A stretch of DNA of 64,000 bases from Sphingomonadales bacterium UBA2369 (GCA_002344055.1 DDTH01000018.1:160999-224998), one strand, 5' to 3'. Positions 7,831 through 17,513 are shown, counted from the first letter of the stretch. Notes: generated by a model from the sequence alone, not told the origin. A program made the numbers and translations.

Positions 7831-9099
7831 TCAAACGCGGTGAGCAACCGAGGCCCTAAATGACGCCGCGGACGCAGCCGCGACACGGGCGCTAGCGGCG
7901 GTCGCATCCGCCAGCATTCCGCTACTCCCGATCCAGTCTCCGACGAAGAAAACACCCGGTGCGTCAGCATACTGCGCCGGCGCACGCTCGCCCGCGCTCC
8001 GCCAGCGTGGAAAATCGTGTGCGACGGTCGCTCCGGAAAGTCGTTGCTCCTGGACTGTCGCCTCTCGCCAGCCGTCGCAGGTCGCATCGGCGAGTTGTTC
8101 GATGCTCTCAAAGAAATCCGGCGAAGGAGCCTCTTCTTGGGAAAGGTAGTGAGCGACGTGCATCACAGTCCCGCCGGGAGGAGCAAGGGCCGCGACGGCT
8201 GAATGAACGGACAGATAGACGGGCCTGTCGAAGCCTAGGATAAAGTTCGCGTTGCACGTCACCCGGCCGCCGATTGCGAGATCCAATGCCATCAACCGAA
8301 CGGGTCGCAAGTCCGATACAGCAGCCTCGAGCATCGAAGAGCTCGAAACGATTCTTGTCGCCGCCTTTGGCGGCACAGTGACGACGACTGCCGCATAGTC
8401 ATCCTCCCCAAGGCTATGCCTCACCCGGCAGCCGCCAGCGCGGGGCTCAATATTCTCCACCCGACTCCGCGTTCGCGTGCGGACGCCCGCACGGTCCGCC
8501 GCTTCGACCAGGCCGTCGACAATCGATTGCCATCCGCCATCGACATAGATTGTGCCTGCGAAACTGAGACGAAGCTGATCCAGCGCCGCTTTCCCATCGA
8601 TCTCGGTCGGAGAATTCGTATAGGTGGACAGGCGGATGAGCCCTTCGACAACACGGCGCGCCTGCAGGGGGAGCGGCGCCAGAACCTCGCTCAATGGCAC
8701 CCCCAGACCGAGGCGCTTCTCGGAAAGGACTCTGCCGTAAAAGGCCTGCAAGGCCGTCGCCTCCTCAGCGTTGAGAGGGCTTAGCGGCTCTCCAGCCCGA
8801 GCAAGGGGAAATGGCTCGCGCTCGCGCCCCCACAGTCCAAGACCATTAGTCAAATCTGGCCCTTGACCGGTCACAACCACGCCAAACTCGCTCAGAGCTT
8901 TTTGCAGGGCGCCTGCCAAGTATAGGGCGTGAGGCCCTTGATTGAGGCAAAAGCCATCGACGACGCGGGTCTTCGCCCGCCCGCCGCAACTGCCTGTCGC
9001 CTCAAAAAGCACTGCATCAACGCCTCGGCGCGCGACGTCGAATGCGGCGATCAGGCCGCCAAGGCCGCCTCCAACGACTGCGATTTCATTCTTGGCCAT
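7831..9099 (-). CDS. FAD-dependent amine oxidase/phytoene desaturase-like oxidoreductase
   Basis: 422 residues from ATG 9099 (MAKNEIAVVGGG); an in-frame upstream extension to 9180 is not needed. The dinucleotide-binding motif VVGGGLGGLIAAFDVARRG lies near the N-terminus, followed by GGRAKTR, typical of flavin amine oxidases and phytoene desaturase/carotenoid isomerase-like proteins. The C-terminal FVGDWIGSSGMLADATAASA segment completes the FAD site. Substrate unknown. A copy of the shared palindromic operator lies at 9141-9164, 42 bases upstream, so it is probably controlled with the other cargo genes. Confidence 0.8.
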   Translation of the reverse strand: MAKNEIAVVGGGLGGLIAAFDVARRGVDAVLFEATGSCGGRAKTRVVDGFCLNQGPHALYLAGALQKALSEFGVVVTGQGPDLTNGLGLWGREREPFPLARAGEPLSPLNAEEATALQAFYGRVLSEKRLGLGVPLSEVLAPLPLQARRVVEGLIRLSTYTNSPTEIDGKAALDQLRLSFAGTIYVDGGWQSIVDGLVEAADRAGVRTRTRSRVENIEPRAGGCRVRHSLGEDDYAAVVVTVPPKAATRIVSSSSMLEAAVSDLRPVRLMALDLAIGGRVTCNANFILGFDRPVYLSVHSAVAALAPPGGTVMHVAHYLSQEEAPSPDFFESIEQLADATCDGWREATVQEQRLSGATVAHDFPRWRSAGERAPAQYADAPGVFFVGDWIGSSGMLADATAASARVAAASAASFRASVAHRV

Positions 9100-9140
9100 G
9101 CTCGTCTCTCGCTGCCCCATCACTGGACACGGGCTTATCG

Positions 9141-9164
9141 CATTTAGACGATGGTCTCTATTAC
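9141..9164. promoter_or_regulatory. Cargo-regulon operator-like site 1
   Basis: Reads CATTTAGACGA-TG-GTCTCTATTAC. It aligns with eight further sites in this window: left half AATTGGAKAG, two spacer bases, right half CTMTCTATAAT. It lies 42 bases upstream of the FAD oxidoreductase start. The strict half GA-N-A is kept on the left and TCT on the right. Confidence 0.5.
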
Positions 9165-9359
9165 TTTTGCCGTTGCCCAAGTTTCGGCTTCATGCGTCAT
9201 CCGACAGATGGCGGGCGGAGGCGTGGCGGGTCGGAGCCAGGTTCGATCTTCGCCACCGCCTGTTTTGCTGCGCTATCCTACGCAATGCGAGGAAGCGCGC
9301 TTGCTTTCGCTTGCAACACTCGGAGCTCCGACACGACTACCCGGTCGAAGGAGCGCGCG

Positions 9360-11336
9360 ATGTCAGCAACGAAGATCCTTTGGGGCCAACTGCTCGTGGT
9401 CAGCCTGATCGTGCTGGCGAGCGTTTGGGGTGCGACCCAATGGACCGCCCAGGCCCTCGGCTTCCAGCCCCAACTCGGATCACCATGGTTCGTCCTCGGC
9501 CACTATCCGCTCTATCCGCCGCCGGCCTTCTTCTGGTGGTGGTTTGCCTTCGATGCTTACGCACCCAAGGTGTTCTACACCGGCGCGGTGATCGCCGCCT
9601 CTGGCGGCTTCGCGGCGATCGCCGTGGCCATCGCCATGTCCGTCTGGCGCGCCCGCGAGGCCAAGAACGCCCAGACATACGGGTCAGCGCGCTGGGCGAC
9701 CGAGCGTGAGGCGCAGGCCGCCGGCCTTCTCGGCGACGATGGTGTGGTGCTTGGCAAGCTGAGCGGCCGCTACTTGCGCCACGATGGACCCGAGCACGTG
9801 CTCTGCTTCGCGCCGACCCGCTCGGGCAAGGGCGTAGGCCTAGTTGTCCCATCACTGCTGACTTGGCCAGAGAGCGCCATCGTCCATGACATCAAAGGCG
9901 AAAATTGGGGCCTGACCGCGGGCTTCCGATCCCGGTTCGGCCGCGTTCTGCTGTTCGATCCGACCAATGCGGACTCGGCCGCCTACAACCCATTGCTCGA
10001 GGTGCGTAAAGGCGAATGGGAGGTTCGTGACGTCCAGAACGTCGCCGACGTGCTCGTTGACCCGGAGGGGAGCCTCGAGCGGCGGAACCACTGGGAGAAG
10101 ACCAGCCACGCGCTGTTGGTGGGTGCGATCTTGCACGTCCTGTATGCCGAGCCGGACAAGACCCTGGCCGGCGTAGCTGCCTTCCTGTCCGACCCGCGCC
10201 GCTCGATCGAGGCGACCTTGGCCGCGATGATGACAACGCGCCATCTTGGGGAAGCTGGAGTTCACCCGGTGGTCGCGTCGGCAGCCCGGGAGCTACTCAA
10301 CAAAAGTGAGAATGAGCGCTCCGGCGTGCTTTCGACGGCCATGTCCTTTCTCGGGCTCTATCGGGATCCTGTGGTCGGTCACGTCACCCGCCGATGCGAC
10401 TGGCGCATCGCCGACCTCGTTTCGCCGGACGAGCCGGTAACGCTCTACCTTGTAGTGCCGCCGTCCGACATCAGCCGGACCAAACCGCTGATCCGGCTCG
10501 TGCTGAACCAGATTGGACGACGACTAACCGAGGAGTTGAAGCCGCGCGCCGGACGGCAACGCGTGCTCCTGATGCTCGATGAATTTCCCGCGCTCGGCAG
10601 GCTGGACTTCTTCGAGACCGCATTGGCCTTCATGGCGGGCTACGGGTTGAAGGCCTTCCTCATTGCGCAGTCGCTCAACCAGATCGAAAAAGCCTACGGC
10701 CCGAACAACGCCATTCTCGACAACTGCCATGTCCGCGTCAGCTTCGCGACGAACGACGAGCGCACCGCCAAACGGGTGTCGGATGCGCTCGGGACAGCGA
10801 CCGAGCTCAAGGCGATGAAGAATTACGCCGGCCATCGCCTGTCCCCATGGCTCGGCCACCTCATGGTGTCTCGATCAGAAACCGCCCGCCAGCTGCTTAC
10901 CCCCGGCGAGGTCATGCAGCTTCCCCCCTCCGACGAGATCGTGATGGTCTCGGGAGTGCAGCCGATCCGAGCCCGCAAGGTTCGTTACTTCGAGGATCGA
11001 CGACTCCAAGAGCGGGTCGCCAAGCCGCCCGCGGTGAAGACACCGGACCGGCTGCGCGAAGACGACTGGTCAGGGCTGCCGCCCATCGCCAGGCGCCCGT
11101 CGACCGGCGAGAGCGCCATTTCGGTCGATCACGCCAACGGCGGCATTCGCCGCGAACCCGAGCTTCAGCGACATGAGGACATCGTGCCCAAACCGAAGCG
11201 GCCGAAACAAGAGTTCGACTTCCGCGATAGCGATGCATCCGACGCCGACGCCGTGCGCGCGCGCCGTCTACAGGAGCAGATGCGTGGCGTCGCGCAGCGC
11301 GCGTCCCTCGATCCTGGCGACGGAATCCAGTTATGA
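9360..11336 (+). CDS. traG: TraG/VirD4 type IV coupling protein
   Basis: 658 residues from ATG 9360. Two or three N-terminal membrane segments (about 8-28, 50-90) anchor it. Walker A is FAPTRSGKGVGL with Lys157; Walker B is VLLMLDEFPALGRLD. The hexameric ATPase brings the relaxase-DNA complex to the secretion channel. An upstream in-frame extension to 9042 overlaps the divergent FAD gene and is not used. The RHH gene starts at 11333 inside its stop. The charged C-terminal tail after about residue 560 is typical for this branch. Confidence 0.93.
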   Translation: MSATKILWGQLLVVSLIVLASVWGATQWTAQALGFQPQLGSPWFVLGHYPLYPPPAFFWWWFAFDAYAPKVFYTGAVIAASGGFAAIAVAIAMSVWRAREAKNAQTYGSARWATEREAQAAGLLGDDGVVLGKLSGRYLRHDGPEHVLCFAPTRSGKGVGLVVPSLLTWPESAIVHDIKGENWGLTAGFRSRFGRVLLFDPTNADSAAYNPLLEVRKGEWEVRDVQNVADVLVDPEGSLERRNHWEKTSHALLVGAILHVLYAEPDKTLAGVAAFLSDPRRSIEATLAAMMTTRHLGEAGVHPVVASAARELLNKSENERSGVLSTAMSFLGLYRDPVVGHVTRRCDWRIADLVSPDEPVTLYLVVPPSDISRTKPLIRLVLNQIGRRLTEELKPRAGRQRVLLMLDEFPALGRLDFFETALAFMAGYGLKAFLIAQSLNQIEKAYGPNNAILDNCHVRVSFATNDERTAKRVSDALGTATELKAMKNYAGHRLSPWLGHLMVSRSETARQLLTPGEVMQLPPSDEIVMVSGVQPIRARKVRYFEDRRLQERVAKPPAVKTPDRLREDDWSGLPPIARRPSTGESAISVDHANGGIRREPELQRHEDIVPKPKRPKQEFDFRDSDASDADAVRARRLQEQMRGVAQRASLDPGDGIQL

Positions 11337-11752
11337 CCGCCAAGCGCATCAAGCATACGTTCCGCTTGCCGCCGGACCTCTCGTCTCAACTCGCCGATTA
11401 TGCCGCGCGGAAACGGATTAGCCAGGCGCAGCTGGTCGAGACGGCTCTCGCCTCCTTCCTATCGCCCGATGGGTCGGAGCGACTAGAGGCCGCCTTCACC
11501 CGCCGGCTCGACCGCCTGACCCGCCAAGCTGAACGCATCGCTTGGCACACCGAGTTGGGCAACGAGGCAGTCGCCCTGTTCGTGCGCTTTTGGCTGACCA
11601 ACAGCGCGCCCTTACCCGACACCGCCTTGGCGGCCGCGCAGGCGATGGGGCGCGAACGCTATGAAGGGTTCGTCGAAGCGCTTAGCCGGCGAATGGAGGT
11701 GGGGCCGCGCCTCGGGACCGAGTTATCGGTCGACATTGAGTCACGAACTTAA
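11333..11752 (+). CDS. CopG-like ribbon-helix-helix protein of the transfer region
   Basis: 139 residues; ATG overlaps the traG stop by four bases. The first 45 residues (KRIKHTFRLPPDLSSQLADY then ISQAQLVETALASFL) form a ribbon-helix-helix DNA-binding domain. The rest is helical with arginine-rich LDRLTRQAERIAWHTELGNE, which resembles TraJ/relaxosome accessory or CopG regulators often placed between traG and trbB. Likely role: oriT accessory factor or repressor of the trb promoter (inference). Confidence 0.75.
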   Translation: MTAKRIKHTFRLPPDLSSQLADYAARKRISQAQLVETALASFLSPDGSERLEAAFTRRLDRLTRQAERIAWHTELGNEAVALFVRFWLTNSAPLPDTALAAAQAMGRERYEGFVEALSRRMEVGPRLGTELSVDIESRT

Positions 11753-11868
11753 CGATGAGCTTGCGTCGCCCTTACGTTCGCAGGTGTTCGGCTGAAGGCT
11801 CGAACCTTGGAGGAGGCGCAGCCAGCCTGGCACCAGTCGGTCTAGCGTCTCTTGATACCGCGCAAGAG

Positions 11869-12516
11869 TCAGAAGGGCCGGGGCGGATATAGGCCGTGCT
11901 GCCTAGTGATAGCTTGAACCTCCCGCTCCCGCTGGAGAACGGCCGTGTAAATGGCTGTATAGTGATCGTGCGCCCAGAACTGCATGACCTGATGCGCCCT
12001 CAGCTCACCCACAAGAGACTTCATTGCCTGCCACTCCAAGTAGGCAACGAGGACATGGACATAGTTTCCCTGAGCGTCCTCAGACCCTGCGGGATACCCT
12101 AGCGGAAGCGGTCCCATGGCCCTTTCGACATCGGCCACGGCAGCTTGCGTTGACCCCTCCCGCTGCACGAGCCACCAGTGAAGTTGCTCGTGAATGTAGG
12201 TGGAAAGCAGCAAATCGTCGTCCAGCAGGTGACGGGTGTGCAGGGTCAACACAGGATGGCTGTGAGGTATGCTGGCGCCATCGATCAGAACGGCCGACGT
12301 GAATGTCCAGCGTCTCAAATCGTAAGCATGGATCAATCGCTCGAGCTGATCCTTGGTTCTGATTTCAGAGGGTGAGCCAGACTTCGTTGAGATGCTGATC
12401 ACCGCCTGACTCGCGACAGGCGCCGGAGCCCGCGCTGTCGGATCGACCGCCTTGCCCGCTGTGGCGGACATCATCGCCACCATGGTGACGGCGACGGCTA
12501 AGACCGGGAATCTCAT
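11869..12516 (-). CDS. Secreted HEXXH putative metallopeptidase (unrecognised family)
   Basis: 215 residues. A signal peptide (MRFPVLAVAVTMVAMMSATA) is visible, so the product is exported. His109-Glu110-x-x-His113 in STYIHEQLHWWLVQRE is a zincin-type metal site; a downstream YLEWQAMKSL could supply a third ligand. I do not recognise the family. It is encoded against the direction of the transfer genes, between the RHH gene and trbB, and has a copy of the shared operator at 12577-12600, so it behaves as inserted cargo rather than as part of the conjugation apparatus. Confidence 0.6.
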   Translation of the reverse strand: MRFPVLAVAVTMVAMMSATAGKAVDPTARAPAPVASQAVISISTKSGSPSEIRTKDQLERLIHAYDLRRWTFTSAVLIDGASIPHSHPVLTLHTRHLLDDDLLLSTYIHEQLHWWLVQREGSTQAAVADVERAMGPLPLGYPAGSEDAQGNYVHVLVAYLEWQAMKSLVGELRAHQVMQFWAHDHYTAIYTAVLQREREVQAITRQHGLYPPRPF

Positions 12517-12576
12517 CGCTTTCTGATCCCTGACAGGTGCGCTGACGTCCTAGGAGCGCATGGAAAGAACGCAATC

Positions 12577-12600
12577 CTATTGGATAGCCCTGTCTAAATC
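12577..12600. promoter_or_regulatory. Cargo-regulon operator-like site 2
   Basis: Reads CTATTGGATAG-CC-CTGTCTAAATC. Good match to the shared half-sites (GGATAG and CTNTCT with AT-rich flanks). It lies 60 bases upstream of the HEXXH gene (minus strand) and 107 bases before trbB on the other side. Confidence 0.55.
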
Positions 12601-12707
12601 CACGCCGTTTCCCTGTTATTCTTCGCTACGCTACGACGCCGGCAAACTTCTGTTGCGGTTGACGGTCCTCAGGTCTTCTTAAGGCCCCGCGAGCGTCGGC
12701 GCACCGG

Positions 12708-13706
12708 GTGCCGGCCCGCCCATCAAGGGTCGCGGGTGTGTCTGTTCATCCCCTTCGTTCGGAAGCGAGTGCGCGCGGCGCGAGGATGCTGCGCACAGCG
12801 CTCGGCCCCGCGATCGCCGCCTGGCTTGAAGACCCAGCGATCGTCGAGGTGATGCTCAACCCGGACGGCCGGTTGTGGGTCGATCGTCTTGGAGCGGGGC
12901 TCTCCGACACAGGCGAACGCCTCACTCCGTTGGACGGTGAGCGCATCATCCGCTTGGTCGCGCACCACATCGGCGCTGAAGTGCACGCCGGCCAACCGCG
13001 CGTCTCCGCCGAACTTCCAGATTCCGGAGAACGCTTCGAAGGGCTTATCCCGCCAGTCGCCGCCGCTCCGACCTTCGCCATTCGCAAGCCCGCCGTCGCG
13101 GTCTTCACACTCGACGACTACGTCGCCGCCGGCATCATGTCGGGAAGCCAGGCCGAGACGCTCCGCGTCGCGGTCGCCACCCGCCGCAACATCCTTGTGG
13201 CCGGCGGCACCTCGACCGGCAAGACGACCCTGACCAACGCGCTCCTCGCCGAGGTCGCCAAGACGACCGATCGCGTCGTTCTGATCGAGGACACTCGCGA
13301 GCTGCAGTGCGCCGCGCCAAATCTCGTGGCGCTGCGAACCAAGGACGGCGTAGCGAGCCTCGCCGACCTGGTCCGGTCTTCTCTTCGACTCAGGCCCGAT
13401 CGCATCCCGATTGGCGAGGTGCGCGGCGCCGAGGCGCTCGATTTGCTCAAGGCTTGGGGCACCGGCCATCCAGGCGGGGTCGGCACGATCCACGCCGGGT
13501 CCGCCCTCGGCGCGCTCCGTCGCATGGATCAGCTGATCCAGGAGGCGGTGGTCACGGTCCCCCGCGCGCTCATCGCCGAGACCATCGACCTGATCGCCGT
13601 ACTGAGCGGCCGCGGGACCGAGCGCCGGCTTGCCGAGCTCGCCCGCGTCGAGGGGCTCGACGCTCGGGGCGATTTCCACCTCGAGCCCCACGGAGACCCC
13701 TCATGA
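12708..13706 (+). CDS. trbB: TrbB/VirB11 secretion ATPase
   Basis: 332 residues from GTG 12708; a GTG at 12738 is an alternative. Walker [10 protein letters not shown] (Lys172), followed by [10 protein letters not shown] and the [15 protein letters not shown] box of PilT/VirB11 ATPases. It forms a cytoplasmic hexamer that powers pilus assembly and substrate transfer with TrbE. First gene of the trb operon; its stop overlaps trbC by four bases. The order trbBCDEJ-K-LFGI that follows is the P-type (MPF-T) layout. Confidence 0.95.
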   Translation: MPARPSRVAGVSVHPLRSEASARGARMLRTALGPAIAAWLEDPAIVEVMLNPDGRLWVDRLGAGLSDTGERLTPLDGERIIRLVAHHIGAEVHAGQPRVSAELPDSGERFEGLIPPVAAAPTFAIRKPAVAVFTLDDYVAAGIMSGSQAETLRVAVATRRNILVAGGTSTGKTTLTNALLAEVAKTTDRVVLIEDTRELQCAAPNLVALRTKDGVASLADLVRSSLRLRPDRIPIGEVRGAEALDLLKAWGTGHPGGVGTIHAGSALGALRRMDQLIQEAVVTVPRALIAETIDLIAVLSGRGTERRLAELARVEGLDARGDFHLEPHGDPS

Positions 13707-14059
13707 CCCCCGCACCTCGGGCGCTCGCGCGCCTGCTTCCCGCTGTGCCGTTCGCCAAGGCGCGCGCCGTCCTGACCGCCGCTGCAATCACATTGCTCTA
13801 CGCCGCGCCAGCCCACGCAGCCGGCTCCTCGATGCCGTGGGAGGCGCCACTCCAGAGCATCCTCGAATCCATCGAAGGGCCGGTGGCGAAGATCGTCGCG
13901 GTGATCATCATCATAGTAACCGGGCTGACGCTGGCGTTCGGCGACACGTCGGGCGGCTTCCGGCGGCTGATCCAGATCGTGTTCGGCCTCAGCATCGCCT
14001 TCGCGGCCAGCTCCTTTTTCCTGTCGTTCTTCTCCTTCGGCGGCGGGGCGGTGATCTGA
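13703..14059 (+). CDS. trbC: TrbC/VirB2 prepilin
   Basis: 118 residues; ATG at 13703 overlaps the trbB stop. A long signal segment ends near LLYAAPAHAAGSS (about residue 37), followed by two hydrophobic helices (IVAVIIIIVTGLTLAFG and IVFGLSIAFAASSFFLSFFS) joined by a short polar loop, the topology of VirB2-family pilins. Probably cleaved and cyclised by the TraF peptidase encoded at 3.4 kb. It forms the conjugative pilus. Confidence 0.9.
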   Translation: MTPAPRALARLLPAVPFAKARAVLTAAAITLLYAAPAHAAGSSMPWEAPLQSILESIEGPVAKIVAVIIIIVTGLTLAFGDTSGGFRRLIQIVFGLSIAFAASSFFLSFFSFGGGAVI

Positions 14060-14328
14060 TGGACGCCGGCGAGCCGATCCCCGGCTACTTGGCGCCCGTT
14101 CACAGGGCGCTGACCGAGCCGATCCTCCTTGGCGGCGCTCCCCGCGCCGTGGCGATCGCCAATGGCACACTTGCGGGCGCGATCGGGCTCGGCCTGCGGC
14201 TGTGGCTCGCGGGCCTTGTCATATGGGGCATAGGGCACTTCATGGCGGTGTGGGCGGCGAAGCGTGACGCGCAGTTCGTCGACGTCGCCCGCCGTCATCT
14301 CCGCTACCCGTCTTGGTTCGGCGTCTGA
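14059..14328 (+). CDS. trbD: TrbD/VirB3 inner-membrane protein
   Basis: 89 residues; the ATG shares one base with the trbC stop (TGATG). IPGYLAPVHRALTEPILLGGAPR is the typical start of TrbD; a hydrophobic segment (about 38-66) follows. VirB3-like proteins assist pilus assembly and associate with the VirB4 ATPase, encoded next. The gene is too short and too tightly coupled to have its own promoter. Confidence 0.9.
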   Translation: MDAGEPIPGYLAPVHRALTEPILLGGAPRAVAIANGTLAGAIGLGLRLWLAGLVIWGIGHFMAVWAAKRDAQFVDVARRHLRYPSWFGV

Positions 14329-14330
14329 CG

Positions 14331-16766
14331 ATGCTCAGCCTGCGCGAATACCGCGGCAAAGCCGCCCTGCTCGCCGACTTCCTCCCCTGGGCGGCGCTGG
14401 TCGGCGAGGGTGTCGTTCTCAACAAGGACGGTTCTTACCAGCGCACCGCCCGCTTCCGGGGCCCCGACCTCGATTCCGCGACCCCAGCAGAGTTGGTGGC
14501 GACGACCGCGCGTTTGAACGGCGCGCTGCGCCGGCTGGGCTCGGGATGGTCGATCTTCGTCGAGGCGCAACGCGTCCCCGCCAACGCCTATCCCGACGAC
14601 AGTTTTCCCGATGCCGTCTCCGCCCTGGTCGAGCGCGAGCGGCGTGAGCAATTCCGCGAGGAGGGCGCCCACTTCGACAGCCGCTATTTCATCACCTTGC
14701 TGTGGATGCCGCCGCCCGAGGACGCGGCGCGGGCCGAAGGCTGGCTCTACGAGGGCCGCGCTCGGACCGGCGTGGATCCTTGGGAGCAGGTCAAGGGCTT
14801 CACCGACCGCAGCGATCGCCTCGTCCAGCTTCTCGAAGGGGCCATGCCCGAAATCGCCTGGCTCGACGATGCCGAGACGCTGACCTACCTCCATTCGACG
14901 GTTTCCACGAAGCGCCAACGCGTGCGCGTTCCCGAGACGCCGATGCACCTCGACGCGCTGCTCGCCGACGAGCCGCTGGTGGGCGGACTCGAGCCCCGGC
15001 TCGGTGACGCCTATCTGCGCACGCTGACCATCGTCGGCTTTCCGACCTCGACCTTCCCCGGCCTGCTCGATGAGTTGAACCGGCTGGCCTTTCCATACCG
15101 CTGGTCGACGCGGGCGGTGATGCTCGACAAGGTCGATGCGGCCAAGCTGCTGTCGCGCATCCGTCGCCAGTGGTTCGCCAAGCGCAAGTCGGTCGCCGCC
15201 ATCCTCAAGGAGGTAATGACCAACGAGGCCTCGGCGCTAGTCGACAGCGACGCCGCCAACAAGGCGGCGGACGCGGACCTCGCGCTTCAGGAGCTCGGCT
15301 CCGACGCGGTCGGCCAGGCCTACGTCACGGCCACGGTGACGGTGTGGGACGCCGATCCGAACGTCGCCGCCGAGAAGCTGCGCTTGGTCGAGAAGATCAT
15401 CCAGAGCCGCGACTTCACGGTCATCACCGAAGGCATGAACGCGGTCGAGGCTTGGCTCGGCAGCCTTCCGGGCCATGTCTACGCCAATGTTCGGCAACCG
15501 CCGGTCTCCACGCTCAATCTCGCCCACATGATCCCACTGAGCGCCGTGTGGGCGGGCCCGGAACGGGACGAGCATTTCGGTGCGCCCCCCTTGCTCTACG
15601 GCAAGACCGAAGGCTCGACCCCGTTCCGGCTGTCCCTTCACGTCGGCGATGTCGGGCACACGCTGGTCGTCGGACCGACCGGAGCGGGCAAGTCCGTCTT
15701 GCTGGCGCTTATGGCGCTCCAGTTCCGGCGCTATGAGGGCGCGCAAGTCTTCGCCTTCGATTTCGGCGGCTCGATCCGCGCCGCCGCGCTTGCCTGCGGC
15801 GGTGATTGGCAGGATCTGGGCGGCAGTCTGTCAGACGACGTCGGTGAGGGCGTCCAGCTCCAGCCGCTCGCCCGAATCGACGAAGCCGCCGAGCGCGCCT
15901 GGGCGGCCGACTGGCTCGGCGCCATCCTCGTGGAAGAGGGTCTCGCGGTCGATCCAGCCGCCAAGGAGCATCTGTGGTCGGCGCTGACTTCGCTCGCCTC
16001 CGCACCGCCCGCCGAGCGGACACTGACGGGCCTCGCGGTCCTACTCCAGTCGCAGCCGCTCAAGCAGGCCCTCGCGCCCTATTGCGTCGGAGGACCGTGG
16101 GGCCGTCTGCTCGACGCTGAGACGGAGCGGCTCGGCGACGCGGACTTCCAGGCCTTCGAGACCGAGGGCCTGATCGGTGCGGCCTCGGCCGCCGCCGTTC
16201 TGTCCTATCTGTTCCACCGCATTGAGGGTCGGCTCGACGGCTCGCCGACGATGATCATCATCGACGAGGGGTGGTTGGTGCTCGACAGCCCGGCCTTCGC
16301 CGCGCAGCTGCGGGAGTGGCTGAAGACGCTGCGAAAAAAGAACGCGAGCGTCGTCTTCGCAACCCAGAGCCTCGCCGACATCGAGACAAGCGTCATCGCG
16401 CCGGCGGTGATCGAAAGCTGCCCGACACGAATCTTCCTCCCCAACGAGCGAGCTTTCGAGCCGCAGATCGCGGCGGTCTACGGCCGGTTTGGGTTGAACG
16501 ACCGTCAGATCGAAATCCTCAGCCGGGCGACGCCCAAGCGCGACTATTATTGCCAGTCGCGCCGCGGCAACCGGCTGTTCGAGCTTGGTCTCGGCGAGGT
16601 CGCGATGGCCTTCGTCGCCGCCTCTTCCAAGACCGATCAGCTCCGCATCGCCGAGCTAACCAACGCTCACGGCCGCGAAGATTTCGCAGCCGCCTGGCTG
16701 CGCGCGCGCGGCGCCGCCTGGGCGGCCGACCTCCTACCCACCGCGCAAGAGGAACTCTCACCATGA
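14331..16766 (+). CDS. trbE: TrbE/VirB4 secretion ATPase
   Basis: 811 residues from ATG 14331 (MLSLREYRGKAALLADFLPW). Walker A VVGPTGAGKSVLLAL contains Lys454; Walker B is MIIIDEGWLVLDSPAF. N-terminal CagE/TrbE domain up to about residue 420, then the ATPase domain, then a C-terminal lid with FATQSLADIETS. The largest energy component of the secretion system. Starts three bases after trbD and its stop overlaps trbJ. Length is normal for the family, no damage seen. Confidence 0.95.
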   Translation: MLSLREYRGKAALLADFLPWAALVGEGVVLNKDGSYQRTARFRGPDLDSATPAELVATTARLNGALRRLGSGWSIFVEAQRVPANAYPDDSFPDAVSALVERERREQFREEGAHFDSRYFITLLWMPPPEDAARAEGWLYEGRARTGVDPWEQVKGFTDRSDRLVQLLEGAMPEIAWLDDAETLTYLHSTVSTKRQRVRVPETPMHLDALLADEPLVGGLEPRLGDAYLRTLTIVGFPTSTFPGLLDELNRLAFPYRWSTRAVMLDKVDAAKLLSRIRRQWFAKRKSVAAILKEVMTNEASALVDSDAANKAADADLALQELGSDAVGQAYVTATVTVWDADPNVAAEKLRLVEKIIQSRDFTVITEGMNAVEAWLGSLPGHVYANVRQPPVSTLNLAHMIPLSAVWAGPERDEHFGAPPLLYGKTEGSTPFRLSLHVGDVGHTLVVGPTGAGKSVLLALMALQFRRYEGAQVFAFDFGGSIRAAALACGGDWQDLGGSLSDDVGEGVQLQPLARIDEAAERAWAADWLGAILVEEGLAVDPAAKEHLWSALTSLASAPPAERTLTGLAVLLQSQPLKQALAPYCVGGPWGRLLDAETERLGDADFQAFETEGLIGAASAAAVLSYLFHRIEGRLDGSPTMIIIDEGWLVLDSPAFAAQLREWLKTLRKKNASVVFATQSLADIETSVIAPAVIESCPTRIFLPNERAFEPQIAAVYGRFGLNDRQIEILSRATPKRDYYCQSRRGNRLFELGLGEVAMAFVAASSKTDQLRIAELTNAHGREDFAAAWLRARGAAWAADLLPTAQEELSP

Positions 16767-17509
16767 CCCGTTTCCTACACCGCGGCCTGCTGGCCGCCGC
16801 CGCGTCGCTCGCCGTGATGTCGGTGTCGGCTCCCGCCCATGCCCAGCTTGGCGGGATCGTCTACGATCCTACGAACTACGCCTCGAACGTCCTGCAGGCG
16901 GCGCGAGCGCTGGAACAGATCAACAATCAAATCCAGAGCCTTCAGAACGAGGCGACGTCGCTGCTCAATCAGGCGCGAAATCTGAACTCGCTGCCGCTCA
17001 ACCAGCTTCAGGAGCTGCAAAGTCAGTTTCAACGCACCCAGCAGTTGCTCGGCCAGGCGCAGCGGCTCGCCTACGACGTCCAGAGCATCGACACCGCCTT
17101 CGCCCAGCGCTACCGCGGCACGAACCTGTCCGGCAACGACCGCACCCTGGTCGATGGCGCGCGCGACCGCTGGCAGGACAGCGTCGCCGCTTTCGAGGAT
17201 TCGTTGCGCGTCCAGGCCGGCGTCGTCGGCAACATCGATGGCTCGCGCGCGACGCTCGACCGGCTGGTGACCGCCAGCCAGTCGGCCACCGGGGCTCTCC
17301 AGGCGGCGCAGGCCGGCAACCAGCTCGTTGCGCTGCAGTCGCAACAGCTCGCCGACCTGACCGCGCTGCTCGCGGCGCAGGGGCGCGCTCAGTCGCTCGA
17401 TATGGCCCAGCGCGCCGCCGACCAAGCGCAGGCGCGCGAACAGCTCCGCCGCTTTCTGACTCCGCGTCACGGCTACCAGCCGGGCAATGCGCGGATGTTC
17501 CGGGACTGA
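16763..17509 (+). CDS. trbJ: TrbJ/VirB5 pilus-associated protein
   Basis: 248 residues; ATG overlaps the trbE stop. A signal peptide ends at APAHAQL (about residue 28). The mature protein is a long helical coil with repeated Gln and Asn (NNQIQSLQNEATSLLNQ), typical of TrbJ, a periplasmic protein that caps or assists the pilus. The start YDPTNYASNVLQAARALEQI is a family hallmark. Confidence 0.92.
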   Translation: MTRFLHRGLLAAAASLAVMSVSAPAHAQLGGIVYDPTNYASNVLQAARALEQINNQIQSLQNEATSLLNQARNLNSLPLNQLQELQSQFQRTQQLLGQAQRLAYDVQSIDTAFAQRYRGTNLSGNDRTLVDGARDRWQDSVAAFEDSLRVQAGVVGNIDGSRATLDRLVTASQSATGALQAAQAGNQLVALQSQQLADLTALLAAQGRAQSLDMAQRAADQAQAREQLRRFLTPRHGYQPGNARMFRD

Positions 17510-17513
17510 ATCC

